NCBI GenBank assembly: GCA_026988315.1
Contig: JALSLJ010000095.1
Location: 1-64,000 of the forward strand
Source of the DNA: Sulfurimonas sp.
GTDB taxonomy: Bacteria > Campylobacterota > Campylobacteria > Campylobacterales > Sulfurimonadaceae
Reading direction: 5' to 3'
Length of the DNA stretch: 64,000 nt
Shown one piece after another: positions 1 through 8,591 of this stretch. The position numbers and the translations under genes are program-made. Position 1 is the first letter of the stretch; each line of letters opens with the position of its first letter. The notes under the pieces were generated by a model, which made no database searches, was not told the DNA's origin, and was given only the letters and a program-made list of their open reading frames with translations.

Positions 1-26
1 GAGTTCGATTCTCCTCGGGGTCACCA
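1..26 (+). tRNA. 3' end of a tRNA (truncated by window edge)
   Basis: The first 26 bases read as the second half of a T arm (TTCGATT loop with CTCCT as the 3' stem), a seven-base acceptor 3' strand CGGGGTC, discriminator A and an encoded CCA. The anticodon is outside the window, so the isotype cannot be assigned. A tmRNA tail would look similar and is not excluded. Confidence 0.7.
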
Positions 27-123
27 CTTACCTTTTCTTAAAAAAACCAAAAAAACTTTATAACACAACAACTTATCAGCAAAGATTGGATAAAATTTCA
101 CAAATTATTATTTAGGAATTTTA

Positions 124-1392
124 ATGTTAAGATTTGCATCTAGTCCAACTAGTGATATGCATATAGGCAACCTGCGAGTTGCTATATTTAATTACATCGT
201 TTCATGTCAAAAAAATGAAGATCTGCTTATTAGAATAGAAGATACCGATACGCAGAGAAATATCGAAGGTAAAGATCAAGAGATATTGGATTTGCTAGCT
301 CTTTTTGGTATTGAATACTCTCATGTTGTTTATCAAAGTCAAAATTTTCGTTTTCATTCTGCTATGGCACTACAGCTTATGCACGAAAAAAAAGCTTTTA
401 GTTGCTTTTGCTCTCCTGAATGGATTGAGAAGAAAAAAGGAGAAGCAATAGAGCATGGTGTCGCTTATAGATATGATGATGCTTGTGCGAATCTTCCTGC
501 TGAACTCGTAATTGATAACATGAACCCATTTAGTATTAGAATAAAAAAATCGGAGAAACCTATTGTAATACGGGATTATATAAAGGGTGAAATTAGTTTT
601 GCATCGGATGAGCTAGAGAGTTTTGTCATTATGAATCAAGATAAAACACCTACTTACAACTTTGCTTGTGCTGTTGATGATATGCTTAGTGACATATCTC
701 TAGTTATCCGTAGTGAAGAATATATAAATAATACACCAAAGCAAGAGTTAGTGAGGAGATCTTTGGGTTATGACAAGAAGATTGAGTACGCTCATATACC
801 TACTATCCTTGGTGATACCCCGAGTGTTAAATGGCTTTTAGAGGAAGGCTACCTACCTTCATCTATCTCAAATTATTTAATATCAATTGGAAATAAGTCC
901 GAGAAAGATATTTTCACTATACAAGAGGCTATAGAATGGTTTCAACTAGAGGATGTATCCGCTTCCCCTACTCGCTTTGAAATTGATAAGCTGAAATTTA
1001 TTAATCGCCAACACTTAAAAAACTTGGACGCTAAAGAACTTTCGAGATATGTAGGCTTTGCTGATGCAGAGATAGGTGAACTTGCAAAAATTTATTTGGA
1101 AGAAGTATATACTACAAAAGAGTTGAGAGCTAAGATTAAACCAATATTTGAACCAAAAAACATCCCTCCAAAGTTTGAAAAACAAGCCTTTGGAATGTTT
1201 GCCGTTATTGCAGAAGCACCCTACTTTGAAGAGTATAATGATTTCAAAAACTATCTTATGAAAGAAACTGGTTTAAAAGATGAGAATTTCATGCAACCTC
1301 TCCGTATCCTTTTAACAGGTGCAAAAGATGGACCAGAGATTGCTGATTTATATAAATATTTAAAAAATTATATTGGGGAGATTGTTAGATGA
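124..1392 (+). CDS. gltX: Glutamyl-tRNA synthetase paralogue lacking the KMSKS loop (GltX2-like, probably catalytically altered)
   Basis: A class I GluRS-type protein of 422 residues, with a Rossmann catalytic domain at about 1-300 and a helical anticodon-binding region after it. The family charges tRNA-Glu, and in some Campylobacterota a second copy charges tRNA-Gln. HIGN at residues 13-16 and RIEDTD at 37-42 are kept. The motif before HIGN reads SSPTS where the family has PSPTG. The usual GEDH/GEEH element is SEEY (197-200). The KMSKR segment is absent: the chain goes from ILG straight to DTPSVKWLL (228-239), about ten residues short with the frame intact. ATG follows a TTAGGA-type site. 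It overlaps yggT by four bases. Family membership is sure. Loss of aminoacylation is inferred. Confidence 0.9.
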   Translation: MLRFASSPTSDMHIGNLRVAIFNYIVSCQKNEDLLIRIEDTDTQRNIEGKDQEILDLLALFGIEYSHVVYQSQNFRFHSAMALQLMHEKKAFSCFCSPEWIEKKKGEAIEHGVAYRYDDACANLPAELVIDNMNPFSIRIKKSEKPIVIRDYIKGEISFASDELESFVIMNQDKTPTYNFACAVDDMLSDISLVIRSEEYINNTPKQELVRRSLGYDKKIEYAHIPTILGDTPSVKWLLEEGYLPSSISNYLISIGNKSEKDIFTIQEAIEWFQLEDVSASPTRFEIDKLKFINRQHLKNLDAKELSRYVGFADAEIGELAKIYLEEVYTTKELRAKIKPIFEPKNIPPKFEKQAFGMFAVIAEAPYFEEYNDFKNYLMKETGLKDENFMQPLRILLTGAKDGPEIADLYKYLKNYIGEIVR

Positions 1393-1676
1393 GTGTTATA
1401 ATGGAAATAGTACAGGGTTTAGGATCTATCATAATCAGCTTAATTAGCGTATATATGTGGGTTATTATTATCTCAGCATTGCTTAGTTTTGTAAATCCTG
1501 ACCCATACAATCCCGTTGTTCAGTTTTTGCATAGAATTACTCAGCCCGCCTATAATTTTGTCAGAGGCTTTATTAAAACAAATTTCAACGGACTAGATTT
1601 GGCACCACTTATAATTATTGTCGCTTTGCAAATTATAACGGTAATTTTAAGTGCTGTTTTAGGTTCACTTTACTAA
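1389..1676 (+). CDS. YggT family membrane protein
   Basis: A 95-residue integral membrane protein with two hydrophobic stretches (about residues 8-33 and 67-92). They flank the conserved segment NPDPYNPVVQF and a short amphipathic region. This size and pattern are typical of single-domain YggT proteins. Members in other bacteria have been linked to osmotic tolerance and to cell-division or septum organisation, but no enzymatic role is known. Its ATG overlaps the stop of the GltX-like gene (ATGA-type overlap), so the two are probably co-transcribed. A hairpin follows the stop codon. Confidence 0.8.
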   Translation: MSVIMEIVQGLGSIIISLISVYMWVIIISALLSFVNPDPYNPVVQFLHRITQPAYNFVRGFIKTNFNGLDLAPLIIIVALQIITVILSAVLGSLY

Positions 1677-1690
1677 AAAAAAGTGAGCCT
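1661..1690. terminator. Hairpin between convergent yggT and lipoprotein gene
   Basis: An 11-bp stem, AGGTTCACTTT (1661-1671) with AAAGTGAGCCT (1680-1690), encloses an eight-base A-rich loop. It includes one G-T pair. It lies at the meeting point of two convergent genes and overlaps both stop regions. There is no clean T-run directly after the stem on either strand, so the call is moderate. Confidence 0.5.
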
Positions 1691-2180
1691 ATTGCTCATC
1701 TTTTTTATATTTTAACACGGCTGAAGAAGAATTACCACTTTCGAGGGTTAGGTTAAGTTTTTTTCCAATCTCTTTAAAAGCAACGATGTAGTAGCGACTC
1801 CATTCATTTTTTGTAGAGCTTAGGTGGGAAAACTGATTTTCATTTGGAAGCTGCTTTATTTTTATTGGAGTTTTTCCATTTAGCTTTAAAGCTAACTCTA
1901 TATCATCTAAAGAGTTTGGGTCATACATCTTCTTTGCATCTTTTAAATACAGATAGACATAAAAATATTCGTTTTGATTAAAAATATCTGGATATACTTC
2001 ATTTAAGTAAATTGCAGAAAATACACCATCTACTTTTTCCCCAAGTTTAATTTTACTGCTTTGCAAGCTTGACATACTCAACTCTTGCTCTTTTGTCACT
2101 CCAAATTTTGTAAAAGCATTATTATGGGAGCATCCATTAAAAAGTAAGATAAGCGTTGTTATAATAAAAAAGTATCTCAT
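1689..2180 (-). CDS. Hypothetical lipoprotein
   Basis: I do not recognise the family. The 163-residue product begins with a short charged and hydrophobic signal peptide ending in the lipobox LFNGC (Cys at about 17), so it should be a lipid-anchored envelope protein. The rest is a soluble, mixed-charge domain without cysteines or known motifs. The gene stands alone, convergent with yggT and divergent from mobB. About 100 bases separate it from mobB, enough for two promoters. Confidence 0.7.
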   Translation of the reverse strand: MRYFFIITTLILLFNGCSHNNAFTKFGVTKEQELSMSSLQSSKIKLGEKVDGVFSAIYLNEVYPDIFNQNEYFYVYLYLKDAKKMYDPNSLDDIELALKLNGKTPIKIKQLPNENQFSHLSSTKNEWSRYYIVAFKEIGKKLNLTLESGNSSSAVLKYKKDEQ

Positions 2181-2281
2181 CTGTATCCTATTGCTTATTT
2201 ATATAAAGAATTATATCTTATTAAACAACTTTTTAATGACTCTTTTGTATAATCTATAAAATTTTATGAGGTGCTTATATA

Positions 2282-2785
2282 TTGAGTAAAAGATTAGCAG
2301 TTGCATTTACAGGTCCATCCAACAGTGGTAAGACGACTCTTATCCTTAAAGTTGCCAGAAAATTGATTCATGAGTATTCTAAAGAGGTTGCTATTATAAA
2401 ACATGACCCAAAAGACAAGGCCAAGTTTGATGTAGAGGGTAAGGATAGTTATAAATTTAGTGATACTGGAGCAGAGGTTATTGTAACCTCCCCTACTCGA
2501 ACCACCTATTTTTCTCAACGCAATAAAGATTTAGATGAGATGATTAATCTTTTTGGTACTTTTGATATTTTGCTGGTCGAGGGGTTGAAAAATTTACCTT
2601 TACCTCGCATAAGTGTATTTAGAGATTCGCTTGATAGTGATTATTTTCCATATATGAATGCCTTAGCAATAGACGATAGTATAAAAAAAGAGAATTATGA
2701 TATACCAAATGGTGTTGATATTTTAGAGTTAAACAATCCAGATGAAGTTATATCGTGGATATTAAAAAATGCAAAGGAAGTGTAA
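2282..2785 (+). CDS. mobB: Molybdopterin-guanine dinucleotide biosynthesis adaptor protein MobB
   Basis: A 167-residue P-loop protein with Walker A GPSNSGKTT near the N terminus (about residues 10-18), the KHDPKDK segment typical of MobB and LLVEGLKNLPLPRI in the second half. MobB assists MobA in attaching GMP to molybdopterin, the cofactor of periplasmic nitrate reductase and formate dehydrogenase in this group. The start is TTG at 2282, preceded by GAGGTG at a normal distance. No in-frame ATG gives a complete P-loop. It is followed without a gap by fbp, an order I recall from Campylobacter. Confidence 0.9.
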   Translation: MSKRLAVAFTGPSNSGKTTLILKVARKLIHEYSKEVAIIKHDPKDKAKFDVEGKDSYKFSDTGAEVIVTSPTRTTYFSQRNKDLDEMINLFGTFDILLVEGLKNLPLPRISVFRDSLDSDYFPYMNALAIDDSIKKENYDIPNGVDILELNNPDEVISWILKNAKEV

Positions 2786-3628
2786 ATGAGAGATATATTT
2801 GATGCGATTCAAAGAAGTGCAATAAGAATTAAAACGGCAATTGATGTGAAAGATATAGGGTATTCACAACAAGAAAATAGCTCTGGCGAGACACAACTTC
2901 AGCTTGACATCCAGTGTGACATGATAATTGAAGAGGAGTTTTCCAACATTCCTTCTGTCCATACGATAGCAAGTGAAGAGAAAGAGCACGAAGAGTTGAT
3001 GCATAAAGATGGAAAGTATTTTATCGCTTATGACCCACTTGATGGTTCTTCTTTAGTAGATGTTAACCTTAGTGTTGGTTCTATTTTTGGTATCTATGAA
3101 AACGGCTTTGGTGCTGAGAATATGGTTGCCGCTTGCTATGTTGTGTATGGACCAAGAGTTGAAATGGTATTTGCTGAAAACAAAACAAAACTTTATCTGC
3201 TTCAAGCTGGTGAATTTGAGTTTGTTAAAGAGATCCGCTTAAAAGAAAAAGGTAACTTAAATGCTCCTGGTGGAACGCAACAAAACTGGGCACCTTACCA
3301 CAAAGAACTTGTTGAGAGTTTTTTTGCAGATGGTTATCGTTTAAGATACTCTGGTGGTATGGTTCCAGATTTGCATCAAATCTTACTAAAAGGTGGTGGA
3401 CTTTTTAGCTACCCTGGAACATCTGACAAACCAAATGGTAAGCTTCGTAAGCTTTTTGAAGTGTTTCCTTTTGCATATATTTATCAAAAATCAGGCGGTG
3501 ATGCAATAGATGGTATAGATGACCTTATGACATTGTCGTACGATCATATTCACGATACTGCAGTATGCTTTTTTGGCTCAAAATATGAGATAGCAAGAGT
3601 GAAAGAAGTTTATGCAAGAAACTCATAA
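2786..3628 (+). CDS. fbp: Fructose-1,6-bisphosphatase class I
   Basis: A 280-residue class I FBPase. It hydrolyses fructose 1,6-bisphosphate to fructose 6-phosphate in gluconeogenesis, which an autotroph using the reductive TCA cycle needs for hexose synthesis. The metal and phosphate-binding signature [12 protein letters not shown] is at about residues 84-95, and an acidic SEEKE segment lies upstream. The later segments [13 protein letters not shown] and [13 protein letters not shown] are family-typical. The ATG directly follows the mobB stop. The 3' end overlaps the next small gene by 17 bases, which indicates one operon. Confidence 0.93.
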   Translation: MRDIFDAIQRSAIRIKTAIDVKDIGYSQQENSSGETQLQLDIQCDMIIEEEFSNIPSVHTIASEEKEHEELMHKDGKYFIAYDPLDGSSLVDVNLSVGSIFGIYENGFGAENMVAACYVVYGPRVEMVFAENKTKLYLLQAGEFEFVKEIRLKEKGNLNAPGGTQQNWAPYHKELVESFFADGYRLRYSGGMVPDLHQILLKGGGLFSYPGTSDKPNGKLRKLFEVFPFAYIYQKSGGDAIDGIDDLMTLSYDHIHDTAVCFFGSKYEIARVKEVYARNS

Positions 3629-3818
3629 TCAAGAAAAAGATAAATTTGAGCAATATCTTGATGAGATGATATCAAAAATACAAGTTTGTCAACAAAACAA
3701 GAACTTACAAAGCTGTAGTTCTTGTGAACTATATATAAATTGTGAACTTAGGCTTGATTATGTCAAGTCTGTTTACAACAGTATGTCCAAAGGTGAAACT
3801 GGCGGATTTGAATTTTAA
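3612..3818 (+). CDS. Small conserved CxxC protein
   Basis: A 68-residue hydrophilic protein with the cysteine cluster [10 protein letters not shown] (about residues 35-44) and an extra upstream Cys. It may bind metal, but no function is known to me. It overlaps the end of fbp and lies between fbp and metG, the same position as a small hypothetical gene in the Campylobacter fbp-metG cluster. That conserved position argues for a real gene despite its size. It has no signal peptide or membrane segment. Confidence 0.75.
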   Translation: MQETHNQEKDKFEQYLDEMISKIQVCQQNKNLQSCSSCELYINCELRLDYVKSVYNSMSKGETGGFEF

Positions 3819-3841
3819 AGTTAAAACTTCAGGAATCAGCA

Positions 3842-4031
3842 ATGCCATTTTCAAAATTTAAACTTTCTTCCCAGTTACAGCTTGCATGTAAAAATAATAA
3901 CTACAACACACCTACACTTATTTAAGAAAAGGTGATTCCCCTTGTATTGCAAAGAGGAAGCTCCGCTCAAGGGCAAAGTAAAAAGTAAAAAAGATAAAGC
4001 TAGAGAAAAAGCACTAAAAGAGAGTAAATAA
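3842..4031 (+). pseudogene. Remnant of a DEAD-box RNA helicase (RhlE-like): both ends left, core deleted
   Basis: From ATG 3842 the reading frame gives MPFSKFKLSSQLQLACK, then NNNYNTPTLI, the start of a DEAD-box helicase up to the Q motif. A TAA (3923-3925) replaces the expected CAA of the Q-motif glutamine. Reading on gives EKVIPLVLQRG, again as in the family. Then the helicase core (Walker A, DEAD, SAT, HRIGR) is missing. In another frame the last ~19 codons before TAA 4031 give a lysine-rich tail (GKVKSKKDKAREK), like the basic C-termini of RhlE proteins. About 190 bases remain of an expected ~1.3 kb. Confidence 0.75.
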
Positions 4032-4052
4032 AAATACTATTAAGAGTATTTT
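4031..4052 (+). terminator. Short hairpin upstream of metG
   Basis: AAAATACT (4031-4038) pairs with AGTATTTT (4045-4052) around a six-base loop, directly after the stop of the helicase remnant. The stem is all-AT except one pair, so it is weak. It may be the old helicase terminator. Confidence 0.3.
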
Positions 4053-4088
4053 GATAAAATAACATCAATTAATCATGAGGCAAAAAAA

Positions 4089-6026
4089 TTGAGTAAATAT
4101 ATAACGACACCTATATACTATGTGAATGGCGAAGCGCACATAGGCCATGCATACACAACTTTTATAGCAGATACAATGACGAGATATGAGAAGCTAAAAG
4201 GTGAAGACACTTTTCTTTTAACTGGAACTGATGAGCATGGTCAAAAGATAGAAGAATCAGCACTCAAGAGTGGTAAGCATACTCAAGAGTTTGCGAACGA
4301 AATTAGCGCAACATTTAAAAACTTGTGGGACGAATTTGAGATCAACTATTCTAAATTCATTAGAACGACTGATGCAGAGCATAAAAAAGGTGTTCAAAAA
4401 GCTTTTGAAGTTATGTATGCTAAAGGTGATATATATAAGGATTTTTACGAGGGACATTATTGTGTAAGTTGTGAAACATTTTTTCCAGAGACTCAGCTTG
4501 TTGATGGTGAGTTCTGCCCTGACTGTGGGAGAACTACAAGTGTTGTTAAAGAGGAAAGTTATTTCTTTAAACTCTCTAAGTATGAAGATAAGCTCTTAAA
4601 GCACTATGCGGATAATCCTGACTTTATTTTACCTCGTTCTCGAGCAAACGAGGTTGTCAATTTTGTAAAAAGTGGACTGAGAGATCTTTCTGTTACGCGC
4701 ACATCATTTACTTGGGGTGTGAAGATGCCTGAGTCATTAAATGATGATAAGCATGTTATGTATGTTTGGCTAGATGCACTTTTAAACTATATTACAGCTC
4801 TTGGATATGGCAAAGATGATGCAGATATGAATTACTGGCCAGCTTCAACACAGTTTGTAGGTAAAGATATTTTAAGATTTCATGCTATCTATTGGCCTGC
4901 ATTTTTAATGAGTCTTGATTTGCCACTACCAAAGCATATTGGTGCACATGGATGGTGGACTAGAGATGGTGAAAAGATGTCTAAATCCAAAGGTAATGTT
5001 GTTTCTCCAAAAGAGGTTGCAGATGCATACGGTGTCGAAAACCTAAGATATTTTATGCTTAGAGAGGTTCCATTTGGTCAAGATGGTGACTTTTCTCAAC
5101 GCGCTTTTATAGATAGAATTAATTCAGAACTCTCAAACGACCTTGGTAACTTACTAAACCGTATTATAGGGATGAGTGGTAAATACTCTGAGTTTGAGAT
5201 TGATAGTGTAGATGTTCAGAAGTATCATACAAAAGAGTTGGATGCGATGAATGAGGCACTTGGTAACCTTGATGATTTTATGCAAAACATGCAGTTTCAC
5301 AGATATTTAGAAGAGCTTTGGAAGCTATTTGCAATAGGTAATAAAGCGATAGAGGAGCATGCTCCATGGACTAAAATGAAAGAAGACAAAAAAGATGAAG
5401 CATTAGCGACTGTTGCACTCGTTGCAAATATACTAGCTAAAGCATCTATAATGCTTTCTCCTGTTATGCCTAGAACTACTGCAATTATTGCAGATGCGCT
5501 TAACTTTACAATAGATAATGATAGTTACAATGAGCTTGTAATAGATAAAAAACTATTGAAATTATTTAATATCAAAAAAGTTCCCCCTCTCTTTCCTCGT
5601 GTTGAAGAGCCTTTAATGGAAGAAGCACCAAAAGCTATGCCTGATGATAAACCAAATGATGAGATGAAAAAAGAGATAGTGGCCAAAAAAGAAGAAGACA
5701 ATCTGATAGAGATTGGTCAGTTTTTTGAAACATCATTAAAAATTGGTGTTGTTGTTGAAGCAGAGGAAGTTCCAAAGAGCAAAAAGCTCCTAAAACTTCA
5801 AGTTGATTTAGGTGAAGAGAGTCTCAGGCAAGTTGTAGCTGGAATCAAAGAGTTCTACAGTGCAGAGTCACTCATAGGTACGCAAGTATGCGTTGTGGCA
5901 AATCTAAAGCCTGCAAAACTGATGGGGATGATGTCTGAGGGTATGCTTCTTGCTGCTAAAGATGAAGATGGTTTATGTTTAGTGAGACCAGAAAAATCTA
6001 AAAAAGCGGGCACACCTATTGGATGA
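4089..6026 (+). CDS. metG: Methionyl-tRNA synthetase
   Basis: A 645-residue class I synthetase that charges tRNA-Met. It shows the HIGH motif (AHIGHAY), TGTDEHGQK, a zinc knuckle with CVSC and CPDC (about residues 122-146), and an intact KMSKSKGN (about 296-303). A C-terminal OB-fold tRNA-binding domain (about 545-640, with VVEAEEVPKSKKLLKLQVDLG) helps dimerisation. The start is TTG at 4089, preceded by GAGG at the usual spacing. The intact KMSKS here contrasts with its loss in the GltX-like protein upstream. The next gene overlaps the stop by four bases (ATGA). Confidence 0.95.
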   Translation: MSKYITTPIYYVNGEAHIGHAYTTFIADTMTRYEKLKGEDTFLLTGTDEHGQKIEESALKSGKHTQEFANEISATFKNLWDEFEINYSKFIRTTDAEHKKGVQKAFEVMYAKGDIYKDFYEGHYCVSCETFFPETQLVDGEFCPDCGRTTSVVKEESYFFKLSKYEDKLLKHYADNPDFILPRSRANEVVNFVKSGLRDLSVTRTSFTWGVKMPESLNDDKHVMYVWLDALLNYITALGYGKDDADMNYWPASTQFVGKDILRFHAIYWPAFLMSLDLPLPKHIGAHGWWTRDGEKMSKSKGNVVSPKEVADAYGVENLRYFMLREVPFGQDGDFSQRAFIDRINSELSNDLGNLLNRIIGMSGKYSEFEIDSVDVQKYHTKELDAMNEALGNLDDFMQNMQFHRYLEELWKLFAIGNKAIEEHAPWTKMKEDKKDEALATVALVANILAKASIMLSPVMPRTTAIIADALNFTIDNDSYNELVIDKKLLKLFNIKKVPPLFPRVEEPLMEEAPKAMPDDKPNDEMKKEIVAKKEEDNLIEIGQFFETSLKIGVVVEAEEVPKSKKLLKLQVDLGEESLRQVVAGIKEFYSAESLIGTQVCVVANLKPAKLMGMMSEGMLLAAKDEDGLCLVRPEKSKKAGTPIG

Positions 6027-7018
6027 GACTTGAAAACACTCTAGCACTTACTCATGGTACGCTGATAAATGAACCATTTGTAAATAGTTTTGAAAATATT
6101 GTTTTTGAAGCATATAGGGTAAAAAGAGGCGACCTTTTTATAGCATTTGATGAAGAAACTATAGAGGAAGCGATTTTAAATGGGGCATATGGTGTAGTAT
6201 TTGATAAGCCTACGCAAATAAGTGACAGCGAAATTGCTTGGATTAAAGTTCAAAATATTAAAGAAGCATTAATACGACTCCTTCGCTTTAGGCTTATAGA
6301 GAAAGAGGTAGTTGTTTATGAGTGTAATGAAATTATACTCAAACTTGCCCTTCAGGTTATTACAGAACCAAAATTTATAGCTCTAAGTGGAGATATAAAA
6401 CATATTTGCAATTCACTTTGGAATATAGATACTGCTTCGATAGTACTGTTTTGCCCTATTCTTAATGATAAAGATATATTTACAGATATAAAACCACTTC
6501 CTAAAACTGCAATGCTTCCTATTACTATAATGGAGCAAACTCTTTTTGAGACCTCTTTTATATACGATAATAACTTTTATGAAAGACAACTGATTTCCCC
6601 ATTTTTTATGCCATTTTTAGAAGAGTTGCTACATCTGTTTAAAACTGCAAACATAAATTTTAGATTAAGAAAATTTACACCCATAGATCATTTTGAAGCA
6701 GTTTTTACCAATAAAAACTTTGAACCTAAAGAGTTTGGAACTAGCGACAAGGTGCTTATTTTTGAGCCAAATAAATCTCTTCTAGGGATGGAGATAAATT
6801 TTTTAAAAAGGCAAGCTAATTGGGCAAAAACAATCTATATAGTCCCGTATGCTAGCGAATATGAAGATGATGAAAATATATATAGCTACAAAAATGACAA
6901 AGAGATAATCAACATACTTAAAGAAAAAAGCTTTCACTTTGCACTTATCGTTGGGGTCGATAAGTCTATACTGAGCAGACCCTTGTCGAATCAGACTCAG
7001 TTGACTCTCAATTTTTAA
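6023..7018 (+). CDS. MurF-like protein with degraded ATP-binding loop
   Basis: A 331-residue cytoplasmic protein of no certain function, translationally coupled to metG. The first ~120 residues resemble the UDP-sugar-binding domain of Mur ligases, especially RGDLFIAF and the segment AILNGAYGVVFDK. Where MurF has its P-loop, this protein has ALSGDIKHICNSLW (about 120-133), without the GxxGKT lysine and threonine. The remaining ~200 residues show no ligase motif. I think a homologue occupies the same place after metG in other Campylobacterota, but this is from memory. ATP-dependent ligation looks unlikely; binding or scaffolding is possible. Confidence 0.6.
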   Translation: MRLENTLALTHGTLINEPFVNSFENIVFEAYRVKRGDLFIAFDEETIEEAILNGAYGVVFDKPTQISDSEIAWIKVQNIKEALIRLLRFRLIEKEVVVYECNEIILKLALQVITEPKFIALSGDIKHICNSLWNIDTASIVLFCPILNDKDIFTDIKPLPKTAMLPITIMEQTLFETSFIYDNNFYERQLISPFFMPFLEELLHLFKTANINFRLRKFTPIDHFEAVFTNKNFEPKEFGTSDKVLIFEPNKSLLGMEINFLKRQANWAKTIYIVPYASEYEDDENIYSYKNDKEIINILKEKSFHFALIVGVDKSILSRPLSNQTQLTLNF

Positions 7019-7020
7019 GT

Positions 7021-7695
7021 TTATTTGAGAGGTTCTTGAAACCTTGTTTCTTGAAGTGTTAACACTTCACTTTTTACACCGTCGATGAATCTACTCTCTT
7101 TATGAGCTAACATAACTCCATTAAAATCTTTATACTCTTCATATACTGTTTGTAAAGTCACCTCTTTGGAATTTATGGTGATTTTTGTTGTAGTTTTATG
7201 CAAAAGGGCACTCTCTTTTGAAATATAGAACTCTACATGCAAAGAGTCTATACCGAGAGACAGTAGATAAAAATCTTCCAATGTTTTCAGTTTTAATTCA
7301 TTCAGTTTTTTTTGCAGTGCTAGTGGAGAAAGCAGACCTGCCATTTGAAACTTCATTGCATCTAATTTAGAATCAATTGCTTTATAGATAGTACCATTAC
7401 GCATAATTGTGCCATTTTTTTTATCAAGCACTGTAATCTCACTTTTGTCTAAGTACCTTAGTTTTACTCTTAGATAATCAGGCATCATTACCATACGGTA
7501 TTCACTACCGTTTAAATCACTTAGTGCTGATTCTAAAAGCCAAAATTGCTCATAAACATTCAACTGCTTTAGTTGTGCTTCCCCTCCATAACTTAGAGTC
7601 ATTTTTTCTATTAACTCTTCACTATTGAGTTCTTTGGCGTTAAGTGTTACTGATAGAAACAGTAGTATTAAAACAAATGATATTAATTTTTTCAA
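7021..7695 (-). CDS. LolA-like periplasmic protein, copy 2 of a tandem pair
   Basis: A 224-residue secreted protein with an N-terminal signal peptide (cleavage near NAKE). The mature part has the beta-rich pattern of LolA/outer-membrane lipoprotein-sorting-like proteins: an N-terminal helix with YGGEAQLKQL and repeated strands ending in KDFNGVMLAHKES. It is paralogous to the gene directly upstream: LDKM/IEKM, YGG, LKQLN, NGS and VMxPxYL recur in the same order. It lacks obvious catalytic residues. It is the second gene of a two-gene operon (15-base gap) and is convergent with the metG operon. Confidence 0.65.
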   Translation of the reverse strand: MKKLISFVLILLFLSVTLNAKELNSEELIEKMTLSYGGEAQLKQLNVYEQFWLLESALSDLNGSEYRMVMMPDYLRVKLRYLDKSEITVLDKKNGTIMRNGTIYKAIDSKLDAMKFQMAGLLSPLALQKKLNELKLKTLEDFYLLSLGIDSLHVEFYISKESALLHKTTTKITINSKEVTLQTVYEEYKDFNGVMLAHKESRFIDGVKSEVLTLQETRFQEPLK

Positions 7696-7710
7696 TTTTT
7701 TATTTCCTTT

Positions 7711-8424
7711 TTATGAGTTGATGTTCAATTTTACAAATTTAGAATTTTTATTTTTATGCTTAAACTGAGTGACTTGAAGTCTCATGATTGCCGTGTTTAC
7801 CTCTCCTGCATACTTTACCTCTTTATGTGGCACCATCACTCCATTTACACGCTTATAATCTTGATAGAGCGTTAAAAATTCCATTTTTTGACCACCTATT
7901 TGAAGCCTGCCGATAACCTTTTGTATTAAAAAACTTTTTTTTGATACAAAATACTCGGCAGTTAATCCGTTTTCATCTAATGAAAACATATAGTGTGTTG
8001 GCGTGAGTGATAATTTTATGTTTTTCACTCTTTTTTTAAGCTCTAGGGGATGAAAAAGTCTCATGAGTTGCAGCTTCATAGCATCGAGCATAGGACCCTT
8101 AGCTTCTATTGTTTTTTGTCCAAACTTTTTGACTCCCTTATCCCCCTCTAGTATCCTAACTTCTGATTTATGTGGATACGATAGATGTGTATAGAGATAT
8201 GAAGGGATCATAACCTCACGCAAATCTGAACCATTTGTGTCACTCACTTTAGTCTCAATATGCCACGATTGCTTGTAGTCGTTTAATTGTTTTAGGTTTT
8301 CTGCTCCACCATATGCTGCAATCATTTTATCTAGTAGTTTAGTAGCACTTGGTTCTGCCCCGTACATGGCAGTTACACTCAGTGCAACAGCCAATATTAG
8401 TTGTATCACTTTTTTCATTCTCAA
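7711..8424 (-). CDS. LolA-like periplasmic protein, copy 1 of a tandem pair
   Basis: A 237-residue secreted protein with a signal peptide (cleavage probably after MYGA). It shares with its downstream paralogue the helix AAYGGAENLKQLN, the NGSDLREVMIPSYL segment and the C-terminal RVNGVMVPHKEV strand. The fold resembles LolA/LolB-type hydrophobic-ligand carriers; the ligand is unknown. An alternative ATG lies two codons downstream. The C terminus is longer than in copy 2 and lysine/asparagine-rich. It is divergent from the TRAP-type binding protein, with about 170 bases between them. Confidence 0.65.
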   Translation of the reverse strand: MRMKKVIQLILAVALSVTAMYGAEPSATKLLDKMIAAYGGAENLKQLNDYKQSWHIETKVSDTNGSDLREVMIPSYLYTHLSYPHKSEVRILEGDKGVKKFGQKTIEAKGPMLDAMKLQLMRLFHPLELKKRVKNIKLSLTPTHYMFSLDENGLTAEYFVSKKSFLIQKVIGRLQIGGQKMEFLTLYQDYKRVNGVMVPHKEVKYAGEVNTAIMRLQVTQFKHKNKNSKFVKLNINS

Positions 8425-8591
8425 TCATTCCTTTATTTCAAAAAAGTTAGGAATTATATCTTGATTACTTAAATATTAGGTGACATTTGTTTTTAGGTTA
8501 GTGATTTACTAGAGTTATGAAGCAATAGATTTTATTTTAAAACTACTAAGATACAATGTTACGAATATAAAATTCAAGGTAAACATAAATT

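Noticed and set aside
3961-3970. CTCCGCTCAA also found at 41446-41455, considered as a dispersed repeat
   Set aside because: Only ten bases match and the flanks differ. The first copy lies in the helicase remnant. Two copies in 64 kb of AT-rich DNA are too little evidence.
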